This document shows, one piece after another, positions 32,889 to 42,457 of a DNA stretch of 61,586 nucleotides; positions within the stretch are counted from its first letter, which is position 1, and every line of letters starts with the position of its first letter. The DNA comes from CAMPJU01 sp036675265 (GTDB taxonomy: Bacteria > Pseudomonadota > Gammaproteobacteria > Xanthomonadales > Xanthomonadaceae). The stretch spans positions 1-61,586 of the forward strand of contig JAKFFJ010000019.1 of assembly GCA_036675265.1 (NCBI GenBank). Reading direction: 5' to 3'. The translations under genes were made by a program, and so were the position numbers. A model generated the notes under the pieces. The model was not told where the DNA came from, searched no databases, and was given only the letters and a program-made list of their open reading frames with translations.

Positions 32889-33019
32889 CGGCAATCGGTC
32901 CAGGGTGTGAAAGGCCGCACAGGTTAGCGTCGCGGACGCCCCGGGGCCAGCGCGCCGGCCTTTCGACCTGCTAGGCTAACCGGCCTGTCTGGGCCTCTCT
33001 CCAACGGACCCGTGCACCG

Positions 33020-34066
33020 ATGTTCAAGAAGTTCCGCGGCATGTTCTCCAACGACCTGTCCATCGACCTGGGCACGGCCAACACGCTCATCTACGTGCGC
33101 GGGCAGGGCATCGTCCTGAACGAGCCGTCGGTCGTGGCCGTGCGCCAGGACCGGCTGGTCGGCGGCAACCGGTCGGTGGCGGCCGTCGGGACGGAGGCCA
33201 AGCTGATGCTCGGCCGGACCCCGGGCCACATCACCACCATCCGGCCGATGAAGGACGGCGTCATCGCCGACTTCACCTATACCGAGGAGATGCTCAAGTA
33301 CTTCATCCGCAAGGTGCACAAGAGCCGCTTCCTGCGGCCGAGCCCGCGGGTGCTGGTCTGCGTGCCTTGCGGCTCGACCCAGGTCGAGCGCCGCGCCATC
33401 AAGGAATCGGCCGAGGAGGCCGGCGCGCGCGAGGTGTACCTGATCGAGGAGCCCATGGCAGCCGCGATCGGCGCCGGCATGCCGGTGACCGAGGCGCGCG
33501 GCTCGATGGTCGTGGACATCGGCGGCGGCACCACGGAGGTCGCGGTCATCGCGCTCAACGGCATCGTGTACTCGCAGTCGGTGCGCATCGGCGGCGACCG
33601 GTTCGACGAGGCGATCATCGCCTACGTGCGCCGGCACCACGGCATGCTGATCGGCGATGCGACCGCCGAGCGCGTGAAGCTCGAGATCGGCTGCGCCTAC
33701 CAGCCGCAGGAAGTGCGCGAGATCGAGATCTCGGGGCGCCACCTGGCCGAGGGCGTGCCGAAGATGATCACCATCGACTCGAATGAAGTGCTCGAGGCCC
33801 TGCGCGAGCCGCTGTACGGCATCGTCGAGGCGATCAAGCAGGCGCTCGAGCAGACGCCGCCGGAACTGTGCGCCGACGTGGCGGAACGCGGGATCGTGCT
33901 GACCGGTGGCGGCGCGATGCTGCGCGACCTGGACAAGCTCATCAGCGAAGAGACCGGATTGCACGTGCAGGTCGCCGACGACCCGCTGACCTGCGTGGCG
34001 CGCGGCGGTGGCCGCGCGCTGGAGCTGGTCGACATGCACGGCAACGATTTCTTCGCGCCGGAGTAG
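33020..34066 (+). CDS. mreB: Rod-shape protein MreB
   Basis: This 348-aa actin homologue polymerises under the inner membrane and guides the elongasome. Visible motifs are SIDLGTANTLIY (phosphate 1), VPCGSTQVERRAI, VVDIGGGTTEVAVI (phosphate 2) and LTGGGAMLRDLD (adenosine). It heads the cluster mreB-mreC-mreD-mrdA-rodA-mltB-rlpA-dacA-ybeD-lipB-lipA, all on the plus strand. The 131-bp region upstream is shared with the divergent kinase gene. Confidence 0.98.
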   Translation: MFKKFRGMFSNDLSIDLGTANTLIYVRGQGIVLNEPSVVAVRQDRLVGGNRSVAAVGTEAKLMLGRTPGHITTIRPMKDGVIADFTYTEEMLKYFIRKVHKSRFLRPSPRVLVCVPCGSTQVERRAIKESAEEAGAREVYLIEEPMAAAIGAGMPVTEARGSMVVDIGGGTTEVAVIALNGIVYSQSVRIGGDRFDEAIIAYVRRHHGMLIGDATAERVKLEIGCAYQPQEVREIEISGRHLAEGVPKMITIDSNEVLEALREPLYGIVEAIKQALEQTPPELCADVAERGIVLTGGGAMLRDLDKLISEETGLHVQVADDPLTCVARGGGRALELVDMHGNDFFAPE

Positions 34067-34082
34067 CCGGCCGCCCCCCGAC

Positions 34083-35081
34083 GTGCCCAGCTACGCCAGC
34101 TCACCAGCTTCCCGCGGCGGCGACCTGGTCGGTACGCTCCGGCTGCTGGCCTACCTGGCGGTGTCGATCGCGCTCGTGATCCTCGACCATCGTGGCGGCT
34201 GGCTGTCGCGCGCGCGCGCGCAGGCCGACGTCGTGGTGCAGCCGTTGTGGACGGTCGCGGGCCTGCCCGGCCGTGCCGTGCGCAGCCTCCAGGACAGCGC
34301 CGGCACCCACGGGCAGCTGGTGGCCGAGAACGAGCGCCTCCGCAATGAATTGCTGGTGACCCAGGCCCGCATGACCCGCCTGCAGGCTGCGGCGGTGGAG
34401 AACGCGCGGTTGCGGGGCCTGCTCGGCGCCGTCCAGCGCGACGGCCTGGACGTGCAACTCGCACCCATCCTCTCGATCGACCTGGACCCGACGCGCCAGC
34501 GCCTGGTGCTGGATGCCGGCGGGAACGACGGCGTGCGCCTGGGCCAGGTGGTCCTGGACGCCGGCGGCCTGGTGGGGCAGGTCGTCGACGTCAAGCCCAA
34601 CCACAGCATCGCGCTGCTGCTCACCGATCCGGACCACGCGGTGCCGGTGGCGGCCATCCGGAGCGGCGTGCGCCTGGTCGCTTACGGCACCGGGAACAGC
34701 AACCTCCTGAGCGCGACCAACATCCCGCTGTCGGCGGACATCAAGGTGGGCGACCTGCTGGTGACCTCGGGACTCGGCAAGCGGTTCCCCGCGGGCTTTC
34801 CCGTCGGCCAGATCGTGGCGTTGCGTCCCGATGACAGCCGTGCGTTCCTCGTCGGCGACGTGCGGCCGGCGGCGCAGCTCGACCGCGGCCGCGACGTGCT
34901 CCTGCTGCGCGCGGCACCGCCGCGGCCCCTGGTCGTGCTCCCGCGACCGGTGGACGCCGCGCAACCGATCGACGCGGCACGGCCAGCGCCATCGGGACCG
35001 ACCAATCCGCCGTCGCCCGATCCGGCCTTGACGGACCCGATGTCGCCCGAACCGCCCGCCGCACCGGAGACGACGCCGTGA
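34083..35081 (+). CDS. mreC: Rod-shape protein MreC
   Basis: This 332-aa protein has one transmembrane helix (about residues 18-38), a coiled coil (about 70-115) and two beta-barrel lobes in the periplasm that bind PBP2. The C-terminal about 50 residues are Pro/Ala-rich, a common tail in this group. The start is GTG at 34083. The stop overlaps the GTG start of mreD. Confidence 0.95.
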   Translation: MPSYASSPASRGGDLVGTLRLLAYLAVSIALVILDHRGGWLSRARAQADVVVQPLWTVAGLPGRAVRSLQDSAGTHGQLVAENERLRNELLVTQARMTRLQAAAVENARLRGLLGAVQRDGLDVQLAPILSIDLDPTRQRLVLDAGGNDGVRLGQVVLDAGGLVGQVVDVKPNHSIALLLTDPDHAVPVAAIRSGVRLVAYGTGNSNLLSATNIPLSADIKVGDLLVTSGLGKRFPAGFPVGQIVALRPDDSRAFLVGDVRPAAQLDRGRDVLLLRAAPPRPLVVLPRPVDAAQPIDAARPAPSGPTNPPSPDPALTDPMSPEPPAAPETTP

Positions 35082-35563
35082 GCCGCTCGCACGGCCCCTG
35101 GGTCCTCCCGGCGAGCATCCTGCTGGCGCTGGTGCTCGGCCTGTTGCCGCTGCCGCAGGTGCTGCAGCCATTGCGGCCGTACTGGCTCGCGCTGGTGGTC
35201 GCGTACTGGGTGCTGGAGGCGCCCGACAAGGCCGGCCTGGGCCTGGCCTTCATCGCCGGCCTGCTGGCGGACCTGGCGTTCGGCAGCCTCCTCGGCGAAC
35301 AGGCGCTGCGCCTGGTGGTGATGAGCTTCATCCTCCAGCGCTTCCGTGCGCGGCTCCGGTTCTTCCCCATGTCGCAGCAGGCGCTGGCGATGGGCGCGCT
35401 GTTGCTCAACGACCGTGTCATCGCCATGGCGTTGCACCTCGCGCTCGGCGTGCAGCCGCTGCCCTGGTCGTACTGGTTCGCACCGCTGCTGGGCATGGTG
35501 CTGTGGGGCCCGGTCTACGTGGCCCTGGATGCGATGCGCATGGGCGCCTGGCGCAAGCGCTGA
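35078..35563 (+). CDS. mreD: Rod-shape protein MreD
   Basis: This 161-aa polytopic inner-membrane protein of the elongasome has about five helices and typical features such as LRPYWLALVVAYWVL and GLLADLAFGSLLGEQAL. It has a GTG start overlapping the mreC stop. Confidence 0.93.
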   Translation: MSRSHGPWVLPASILLALVLGLLPLPQVLQPLRPYWLALVVAYWVLEAPDKAGLGLAFIAGLLADLAFGSLLGEQALRLVVMSFILQRFRARLRFFPMSQQALAMGALLLNDRVIAMALHLALGVQPLPWSYWFAPLLGMVLWGPVYVALDAMRMGAWRKR

Positions 35564-35572
35564 CGGGCCGCC

Positions 35573-37531
35573 ATGCGCCGTCGCCTGCTCAAGAACCCCG
35601 CGGCCGAGGCCGACCAGTTCCGCCGCCGCGCGCTGTTGGCGTTCTCGGGCGTCGTGCTCGGGCTGGTCGCACTGGCGCTGTGGTATTTCCAGCTGCAAGT
35701 GGTGGACTACAAGGCGTACGCCACGCTCTCGCAGGAGAACCGGGTCAAGCTGCGCCCCGTGGTGCCGGGGCGCGGCCTGGTGTACGACCGGGACGGCCGG
35801 GTGCTCGCCGACAACGTCCCGGCATTCCGCCTGGAAGTCGTGCCGGAGGAAGCGGGCGACCCGGCCGAATGGCTCCCGGCCCTGCGCCGCATCGTCGAGA
35901 TCGCGCCCGAGGACCTTGCGCGCTTCCACGAGGAACGCAAGGTCACGCGCGGCTTCCGCCCGATGATCCTCAAGCCGCGCGTGGACGAACTGGAGGCGGC
36001 GCGGTTCGCCGTCAACCGCTGGCGGTTCCCCGGCATCGAACTGGTGGCCTACCTCAACCGCCGTTACGGGTACGAGGACCTGTTCGCGCACGTGATCGGG
36101 TACGTCGCGCGCGTCGACGAAGCGGGCCAGGCGGCCATGGGGGAAGACCTGGCAGGCGTCTTCAGCCATGCCGGGAAGGCCGGGCTCGAGCGCTACTACG
36201 AGAACCTGCTGCGCGGCCAGCCGGGACGCCAGGAGGTGGAAACCAACGTCGAAGGGCGCGCGCTGCGCGTGGTCGGCCGCGAGCCGGCCACGCCCGGGAC
36301 GGACCTGCGCCTGTCGATCGACCTGGACCTGCAGCAGGCGATGGTCACGGCGTTCGGAGACCAGGACGGATCGGCCGTGGCCGTCGACCCGAAGACGGGC
36401 CAGGTGCTGGCGATGGTCAGCCTGCCGTCGTTCGACCCCAACCTGTTCGTCAACGGCATCTCGCACAAGGACTACAACGCGCTGCTCAACGACCTGTCCC
36501 GTCCGCTGTTCAACCGCAACGTGCTCGGCGGCGGCCCCCCGGGTTCGACGGTCAAGCCGATGGTCGCGCTGGCGGGACTGGACAGCGGGTTGCGCGAACC
36601 CGAGGACAAGACGCTGTCGACCGGCGAATTCTTCCTGCCGGGCGTGAGCCGCGGCTATCGCGACTCGCACGCGGGCGGCCACGGCTGGGTGGACCTGCGC
36701 GAATCGATCGCGCAGTCGGTGAATACCTACTACTACAAGCTTGCGCTGGAGATGGGCATCGAGCGCTTCGCCGAGTACATGCACCGCTACGGGTTCGGGC
36801 GGGAAACGGGCATCGACCTGGTGGGCGAGAACGACGGCGCCGTGCCGTCCATCGAGTACAAGCGCAGCATCAGCAGCGAGCCGTGGTACCCGGGCGAGAC
36901 GGTGATCTCCGGCATCGGCCAGGGCTACTGGATCGCGACGGCCCTCCAGCTGGTGCGTGCCACGGCGGCGATCGCCAATGGCGGCACGCTGCACCCACTG
37001 CGGCTGGCCGAGGCGACGCGCGTGGGCTACCAGTCGCCGTGGACGCCGATGCCCGCGGTGCCGGCGCCGCGCATCACCGACAACCCGGACCACCTGCGCG
37101 CGGTGCAGGAAGGCATGCTGGCGACGGTGAACGGCCCGCGCGGCACGGCGCGCGCGGTGGGGGTGGGAGCGCCCTACCTGATCGCCGGCAAGACCGGCAC
37201 CGCGCAACGCTCCAGCCGGCGCGGCAACCGCAGCGTGGACCCGCACGACCTGCCGTACGACCAGCGGCACACCGCGTTGTTCGTGGGCTACGCGCCCGCC
37301 GACGACCCGAGGATCGCGATCGCCGTGGTCGTCGAGCACGGTGGCTACGGCGGCACCGCCGCGGCACCGATCGCGCGGAAGGTGTTCGATGCCTGGCTGC
37401 TCGGGAAGATGCCGGTGGCCGAACCGGGCGAGGAGGCGGCAGGCGAGCCTGGGGTCGATGACGATGGCGCCGATGACGCCGCTGCGGTCGATGGCGCCGA
37501 TCGCGATGCCGGCGCGGGGACGGTTCCGTGA
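35573..37531 (+). CDS. mrdA: Penicillin-binding protein 2
   Basis: This 652-aa class B PBP is the elongasome transpeptidase. It has one transmembrane helix (residues about 22-42), a pedestal/dimerisation domain (about 60-235), and a transpeptidase domain with Ser325-T-V-Lys328, SVN in AQSVNTYYYK and KTG in IAGKTGTAQ. The C-terminal acidic tail (about residues 618-652) is low-complexity. It precedes rodA with a 4-nt overlap, as expected for the glycosyltransferase partner. Confidence 0.97.
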   Translation: MRRRLLKNPAAEADQFRRRALLAFSGVVLGLVALALWYFQLQVVDYKAYATLSQENRVKLRPVVPGRGLVYDRDGRVLADNVPAFRLEVVPEEAGDPAEWLPALRRIVEIAPEDLARFHEERKVTRGFRPMILKPRVDELEAARFAVNRWRFPGIELVAYLNRRYGYEDLFAHVIGYVARVDEAGQAAMGEDLAGVFSHAGKAGLERYYENLLRGQPGRQEVETNVEGRALRVVGREPATPGTDLRLSIDLDLQQAMVTAFGDQDGSAVAVDPKTGQVLAMVSLPSFDPNLFVNGISHKDYNALLNDLSRPLFNRNVLGGGPPGSTVKPMVALAGLDSGLREPEDKTLSTGEFFLPGVSRGYRDSHAGGHGWVDLRESIAQSVNTYYYKLALEMGIERFAEYMHRYGFGRETGIDLVGENDGAVPSIEYKRSISSEPWYPGETVISGIGQGYWIATALQLVRATAAIANGGTLHPLRLAEATRVGYQSPWTPMPAVPAPRITDNPDHLRAVQEGMLATVNGPRGTARAVGVGAPYLIAGKTGTAQRSSRRGNRSVDPHDLPYDQRHTALFVGYAPADDPRIAIAVVVEHGGYGGTAAAPIARKVFDAWLLGKMPVAEPGEEAAGEPGVDDDGADDAAAVDGADRDAGAGTVP

Positions 37532-38640
37532 ACATCCTCCTCCAGTGGATCGCGGGCGTCGTCGCACGGATCGTGCGCACGCTGGACTTCTGGTTGATGG
37601 TGCCGCTGCTCGCGCTGATGGCGGTCGGGCTGGCGGTGCTGTACAGCGCCGGGGGACAGGACATGAGCCTTGTCATCGCGCAGGGCGCGCGTTTCGCGCT
37701 CGGCATGGTCGCGCTCTGGCTGCTGTCGCGGCTGTCGCCGATGCGCCTGCGCGGCGCGGCGCCGGTGCTGTTCGGCCTGTCGCTGCTGCCGCTGGTCCTG
37801 GTGATCCCGTTCGGCACCGGCGAGCACGGCCGCCACTGGCTCAACCTCGGCGTGTTCTATTTCCAGCCCGCGGAGCTGCTGAAGCTGACCCTGCCGATGG
37901 TGCTGGCCTGGTACCTCAACCGCCAGCCGCTCCCGCCGCGCATCGGGACGGTGCTCGTCGCCGGCACGCTGCTGGCCCTGCCGACCGCGCTGATCATGCT
38001 CCAGCCGGATTTCGGCACCGCGATGCTCGTGGTGGCCAGCGGCGCGTTCGCGCTGTTCCTGGCGGGGCTGTCGTGGTGGTGGTTCGGCGCGGCGCTGGGC
38101 GCGGTCGCCGCGGCGGCGCCCGTCGCCTGGTTCTGGTTGCTGCGGCCGTACCAGAAGGATCGCATCCTCACCTTCCTCGACCCGGAATCCGACCCGCTCG
38201 GCGCCGGCTGGAACATCATCCAGTCGAAGATCGCGATCGGCTCCGGCGGCTTCACCGGGCAGGGCTGGGGGCAGGGCACGCAGTCCTACCTGGACTACAT
38301 CCCCGAACACACCACCGACTTCATCTTCGCCGTGCTGGCCGAGGAATTCGGCTGGGTCGGCGTCGCCGCCACGCTCGGGCTCTACCTGATGGTCATCGGG
38401 CGTTGCCTGTGGATCGCGGCGGAGGCGCGCGACGGCTTCGCGCGGTTGCTCGCGGGCAGCCTGGGCCTGGCGTTCTTCGTCTACGTGCTGGTCAACGCGG
38501 GAATGATCTCCGGCCTGTTGCCCGTCGTCGGCGTGCCGATGCCGCTGCTGAGCTATGGCGGGACGTCCGCGGTGTCGCTGCTGGCCGGCATGGGCATCGT
38601 GATGGCGGTGCGCGCGCACCGGCCCATTCACATGCGCTGA
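37528..38640 (+). CDS. rodA: Peptidoglycan glycosyltransferase RodA
   Basis: This 370-aa SEDS protein has about ten transmembrane helices. Family motifs are GRHWLNLGVFYFQPAELLKL, FGTAMLV, and the late LPVVGVPMPLLSYGGTS with the functional SEDS signature. The start is GTG inside the mrdA stop region. It polymerises lipid II with PBP2. Confidence 0.96.
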   Translation: MNILLQWIAGVVARIVRTLDFWLMVPLLALMAVGLAVLYSAGGQDMSLVIAQGARFALGMVALWLLSRLSPMRLRGAAPVLFGLSLLPLVLVIPFGTGEHGRHWLNLGVFYFQPAELLKLTLPMVLAWYLNRQPLPPRIGTVLVAGTLLALPTALIMLQPDFGTAMLVVASGAFALFLAGLSWWWFGAALGAVAAAAPVAWFWLLRPYQKDRILTFLDPESDPLGAGWNIIQSKIAIGSGGFTGQGWGQGTQSYLDYIPEHTTDFIFAVLAEEFGWVGVAATLGLYLMVIGRCLWIAAEARDGFARLLAGSLGLAFFVYVLVNAGMISGLLPVVGVPMPLLSYGGTSAVSLLAGMGIVMAVRAHRPIHMR

Positions 38641-38704
38641 ACATCGCCGACGACACCGCTGAACGCCAGGCGCCGCGCGGGTCGAAGCCCCGGCGCACCG
38701 GTGC

Positions 38705-38710
38705 TAACCT
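38705..38710 (+). promoter_or_regulatory. -10-like element for a leaderless mltB mRNA
   Basis: TAACCT ends 7 nt before the mltB ATG, with no ribosome site between. It gives mltB-rlpA a promoter independent of the mre-mrd transcript. Confidence 0.45.
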
Positions 38711-38717
38711 CGTCCCG

Positions 38718-39854
38718 ATGACCAGACGCCCCGTTTCCAGGCTCCTTCCGACGGTGCTGGCAGCGTTGCTGCCCGGCGCGATGCTGGCCGGCTGCGCCAC
38801 CCAGACGCCGCCGACCCCGCCGCAGGGCAGCGTGCCCGCGATCGCGCCCGACGTGACCGGCACGGCGACCACGCTGCCGGTGCCGCCCACCTCCGACGAC
38901 GCCGACCTGGCGACGATGCGCGCCGACTTCGTGCGCGCCACGGCCGAGCGCTTCGACCTGCCCGCCGCCGGGATCGCCGCGGTGCTCGAGGGCGCCGAGA
39001 TCCAGGACAGCATCATCGCGGCGATGTCGCGCCCGGCGGAACGCTCGCGCCAATGGCACGAATACCGGCCGATCTTCCTCACCGACGCGCGCATCGCCGA
39101 CGGCCGCGCCTTCCTGGCGGCCCACCGCGAGGCGCTGGCGCAGGTCGAGGCGCGCACCGGCGTGCCCGCCGAGATCATCGTGGCGATCATCGGGGTGGAG
39201 ACCAGCTTCGGCCGCATCACCGGCAACCATCGCGTCGTCGATGCGCTCTACACGCTGGCCTTCGCCTATCCACGTACCGGCGACCCCGCGCAGGCCGAGC
39301 GCGAGGACCGGCGCGAGCTGTTCTTCCGCGACGAGCTGGCGCAGCTGTTCGCGCTCGCGCGCGAGCAGGACCTGGACCTCGCCACGCTGAAGGGCAGCTA
39401 CGCCGGTGCGATGGGCTGGGGACAGTTCATGCCGTCGAGTTACCGGCTGCACGCGGTCGACGGCGACGGGGATGGCCGGATCGACCTGTTCGGCAATCTC
39501 GACGACGTCTTCGTGTCCATCGCCAACTACTTCCTGGAACGCGGCGACTGGCAGCGGGGCGCGCCGGTGATGGTGCGCGCACTCAAGGCGCCCGGCGCGG
39601 TCGAGTACAACGCCGAGGACACCGATGATCCGCTGCTGACGCAGGCCGAGCTGGCCGGCCTGGGCTACCGCCCCGCGATGCCGGTGCCCGCAGACGCGCG
39701 CGCCAACATCATCCGCCTGGACGGCGCGCAAGGCCCCGAGTACTGGATGATCTTCCACAACTTCAAGGCGATCACCGAGTACAACAATTCCCGCATGTAC
39801 GCGTCGGCGGTGTACCAGCTGGCGCGCGAGATCGCCGGCGACCCGGTCGGATGA
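38718..39854 (+). CDS. mltB: Membrane-bound lytic murein transglycosylase B
   Basis: This 378-aa lipoprotein (Cys26 in LAGC) cleaves glycan strands with formation of 1,6-anhydro ends. The catalytic Glu is in IGVETSFGRITG, and SYAGAMGWGQFMPSSYR is the family signature. The position between rodA and rlpA matches the Pseudomonas order. The stop overlaps the rlpA start (ATGA). Confidence 0.95.
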   Translation: MTRRPVSRLLPTVLAALLPGAMLAGCATQTPPTPPQGSVPAIAPDVTGTATTLPVPPTSDDADLATMRADFVRATAERFDLPAAGIAAVLEGAEIQDSIIAAMSRPAERSRQWHEYRPIFLTDARIADGRAFLAAHREALAQVEARTGVPAEIIVAIIGVETSFGRITGNHRVVDALYTLAFAYPRTGDPAQAEREDRRELFFRDELAQLFALAREQDLDLATLKGSYAGAMGWGQFMPSSYRLHAVDGDGDGRIDLFGNLDDVFVSIANYFLERGDWQRGAPVMVRALKAPGAVEYNAEDTDDPLLTQAELAGLGYRPAMPVPADARANIIRLDGAQGPEYWMIFHNFKAITEYNNSRMYASAVYQLAREIAGDPVG

Positions 39855-40879
39855 CGCTGCGGGGGGCCGCCCGGGGAGGCACGGTCGCCGTGGCGCTGGC
39901 GCTGGCCGGCTGCGCCGGCACGCCCGAGCAGCCGCCACCGCCACCGGCGCAGGCGGCGACGCCCGCACAACCGCGGCCCGCGTCCGCCCCGGCAAAAGTG
40001 TCCCCGTACGCGCCGGCGCAGGAAGACCTCTCCAAGCGCGGCAACTACACGGCCGGCGGCCTGTACGCCCCGGGCGTGCAGGACCGCGCGCCGGACGAAT
40101 TGCCGAAGGTCGACCTGATCCCCGAGCCGGTGGTCGTCGCCGAGCCGCGCTCGCGCTACGGCAACCGTTCGCCCTACACCGTGCTGGGCAAGTCCTACCG
40201 GGTGCTCGACGACGCCGAAGGCTACGTCGACCGCGGCATCGCGTCGTATTACGGCCAGAAGTTCCATGGCCGGCGCACCTCGTCCCTGGAGGTGTACGAC
40301 ATGTACACCTTCAGCGCGGCGCACAAGACGCTGCCCCTGCCGAGCTATGCGCGCGTCACCAACCTCGCCAACGGCGAATCGGTGGTGGTGCGCGTCAACG
40401 ACCGCGGCCCCTTCCACGAGGGACGGATCATCGACCTCAGTTATGCCGCCGCGGTGAAGCTGGGCATCCACCGGACGGGTACGGCGCAGGTGGAAGTGCG
40501 CGCGCTCGTGCCCGGCGCCGCCGGGCCCGTTGCCGACGTGGCCGCCGCCGCGCCGCCCAGCGGCATGGATGCGCTGGTGGCTGCGCTCCCGCCCGTCCCG
40601 GAAGCACCGGTCATCGCGGCCGCATCCCCACCCGCCGTCCTGCCGCCGGACCCCGTGGTCGTGCAGGTCGCCAGCTTCTCCACGCGCCAGAATGCCGAAC
40701 GCGCCCTCGCACGGTTGCAGGCCGCCGGCATCGAAGGCGGGCGACTCCTGGATTTCGTCATCAACGGGCAGACCTGGTGGCGCCTGCGGGTCGGCCCGGT
40801 CGCGGGCGACACGGCGGCCGGCCTGGCCGATCGCATTGCAGGCCTCGGATTCGGGCAACCACAGCTGCTGCGCGAATGA
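39851..40879 (+). CDS. rlpA: Septal ring lytic transglycosylase RlpA with SPOR domain
   Basis: This 342-aa lipoprotein (Cys21 in LAGC) has a double-psi beta-barrel (about residues 130-220: GIASYYGQKFHGRRT ... SAAHKTLPLPSYARVTNL ... VVVRVNDRGPF ... IDLSYAAA) and a C-terminal SPOR domain (about 268-340) that binds denuded glycan at the septum. The spacer between them is Pro/Ala-rich. It cleaves naked glycan strands during division and in rod maintenance. Confidence 0.93.
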   Translation: MTLRGAARGGTVAVALALAGCAGTPEQPPPPPAQAATPAQPRPASAPAKVSPYAPAQEDLSKRGNYTAGGLYAPGVQDRAPDELPKVDLIPEPVVVAEPRSRYGNRSPYTVLGKSYRVLDDAEGYVDRGIASYYGQKFHGRRTSSLEVYDMYTFSAAHKTLPLPSYARVTNLANGESVVVRVNDRGPFHEGRIIDLSYAAAVKLGIHRTGTAQVEVRALVPGAAGPVADVAAAAPPSGMDALVAALPPVPEAPVIAAASPPAVLPPDPVVVQVASFSTRQNAERALARLQAAGIEGGRLLDFVINGQTWWRLRVGPVAGDTAAGLADRIAGLGFGQPQLLRE

Positions 40880-40928
40880 GCCTGCGGGTGCCGCATCCGT
40901 CATGCTCGCCCCTGGACACCACCTTCCC

Positions 40929-40934
40929 TAGAAT
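40929..40934 (+). promoter_or_regulatory. Possible -10 for dacA
   Basis: TAGAAT lies 30 nt before the dacA ATG, and GGAG follows at 40949-40952, giving a conventional leader. Confidence 0.4.
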
Positions 40935-40964
40935 CAACGGTTCGCCGCAGGAGTCGCCCCCACG

Positions 40965-42179
40965 ATGAAGTCCCATGCCCTCGCCGGCCGCCTCGCCTTC
41001 TTCGCCGCCCTGGCCACCGCGGCCATCGGCCTTGCCGTCGCGCAGGAACCGGCGCCCAGGCCGCAGGCCACGCCCGCGCCGCCGGAACTGCCGGTGCCTC
41101 CCGCTCCCGAGGTCACCGGCGAGGCCTGGTTGCTGATGGACTTCGCCAGCGGCGAGGTGCTCGCGGGCGAGAACATCCACAAGCGCCACGAGCCGGCGAG
41201 CCTGACCAAGGTGATGACCAGTTACGTGGTCGCCGCGGAAATGAAGGCGGGCCGGATCAAGGCCGACGACGACGTGCTCATGAGCGAGCACGCCTGGCGC
41301 ACCGGCGGCGCCGGCACCGACGGCAGTTATTCCGGCTTCCCGGTCAACGAGACCGCGCCGCTGGAACTCATGGAAAAGGGGATGGTGGTCCAGTCGGGCA
41401 ACGACGCCGCGATCGCCCTCGCCGAGCACATCGCCGGCACCGTCGACGCGTTTGCCGCGCTGATGAACGCGTACGCCGAGCGCATCGGGATGGAGAACTC
41501 CAACTTCACCAACCCGCACGGCCTGCCGGACGAGAACCACTACTCGACCGCACATGACCTGGCACTGCTCGGGCGGGCGATGATCCGCGACTTCCCGGAC
41601 CACTACGCCTACAACAAGATCAAGGAATTCACGGTCGGCGAGATCACCCAGCGCAACCGCAACCTGCTGCTGTGGCGCGATTCGTCGGTCGACGGCATCA
41701 AGACCGGCCACACCAGTGGCGCGGGCTACTGCCTGATGACCTCGGCCAAGCGCGGCGACCAGCGCCTGCTCACCGTGGTGCTCGGCTCCACCGGCGAGAA
41801 GCAGCGCGCCGACGACAGCCAGGCGCTGCTCGAATGGGGCTTCCGCTTCTTCGAGAGCAACGAGCTGTTCCCCGCCGGCAAGCCGATCGCGAAGCAGAAA
41901 GTGTGGAAGGGCGATGCCGACGAGGTGGTGCTGGGCCTGGCGCAGCCGCTGCGCGTGACCACGCGGCGCGGCAAGTACGACCAGCTCGAGCCCAGCATGG
42001 AACTGCCGGCCACCCTGATCGCGCCCATCAGGAAGGGACAGCCGGTCGGCAAGGTCAAGGTGATGCTCGAGGGCAAGGTCGTCGCCGAGCGCCCCCTGGT
42101 CGCGTTGCAGGCGGTGGAGGAGGGCGGCTTCTTCAAGCGCCTGTGGGACAGCTTCTGGCTGTGGTGGGAGTCGATGTGA
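40965..42179 (+). CDS. dacA: D-alanyl-D-alanine carboxypeptidase (PBP5/6 type)
   Basis: This 404-aa exported enzyme trims the terminal D-Ala from peptidoglycan stem peptides. The signal peptide ends near residue 27. Active-site motifs are Ser79-L-T-Lys82, S144GN and K246TG. A C-terminal beta domain and an amphipathic tail (FFKRLWDSFWLWWESM) anchor it to the membrane face. The stop overlaps the ybeD start by one base. Confidence 0.96.
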   Translation: MKSHALAGRLAFFAALATAAIGLAVAQEPAPRPQATPAPPELPVPPAPEVTGEAWLLMDFASGEVLAGENIHKRHEPASLTKVMTSYVVAAEMKAGRIKADDDVLMSEHAWRTGGAGTDGSYSGFPVNETAPLELMEKGMVVQSGNDAAIALAEHIAGTVDAFAALMNAYAERIGMENSNFTNPHGLPDENHYSTAHDLALLGRAMIRDFPDHYAYNKIKEFTVGEITQRNRNLLLWRDSSVDGIKTGHTSGAGYCLMTSAKRGDQRLLTVVLGSTGEKQRADDSQALLEWGFRFFESNELFPAGKPIAKQKVWKGDADEVVLGLAQPLRVTTRRGKYDQLEPSMELPATLIAPIRKGQPVGKVKVMLEGKVVAERPLVALQAVEEGGFFKRLWDSFWLWWESM

Positions 42180-42457
42180 TGGAACTGCGGTCCGGCGACC
42201 CCGCGCACGGCTTCCAGTTTCCCGGCACGTTCGAGCTGTCGGCGATGGGTGCGGCGGAGAAGGACCTGGAAACCGTGCTGCCCACGCTGCTGCTGGACGC
42301 GGGCATCGAGGTGCTGCACGAGTCGGTGACCTGGAAGCATTCGTCCAACGGACGCTTCGTCTCGGTGCGGATCCAGTTCCGGGCCGAGTCCCGGGAGCAG
42401 TACGACGCCGCGCATGCCGCACTGCGCGCGCACCCCGAGGTGAAGTGGACGCTGTAG
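42179..42457 (+). CDS. ybeD: YbeD-family DUF493 protein
   Basis: This 92-aa protein has the alpha/beta ferredoxin-like ACT-type fold of YbeD, beginning FQFPGTFELSAMG and containing WKHSSNGRFVSVRI. The function is unknown. It always lies beside lipB in this gene order and overlaps it here by 13 nt. Confidence 0.92.
   Translation: MELRSGDPAHGFQFPGTFELSAMGAAEKDLETVLPTLLLDAGIEVLHESVTWKHSSNGRFVSVRIQFRAESREQYDAAHAALRAHPEVKWTL

Noticed and set aside
34682..37567. A 961-codon minus-strand frame across mreC-mreD-mrdA
   Set aside because: It is antisense to three well-known genes and has the His/Arg/Gln/Val composition typical of shadows.
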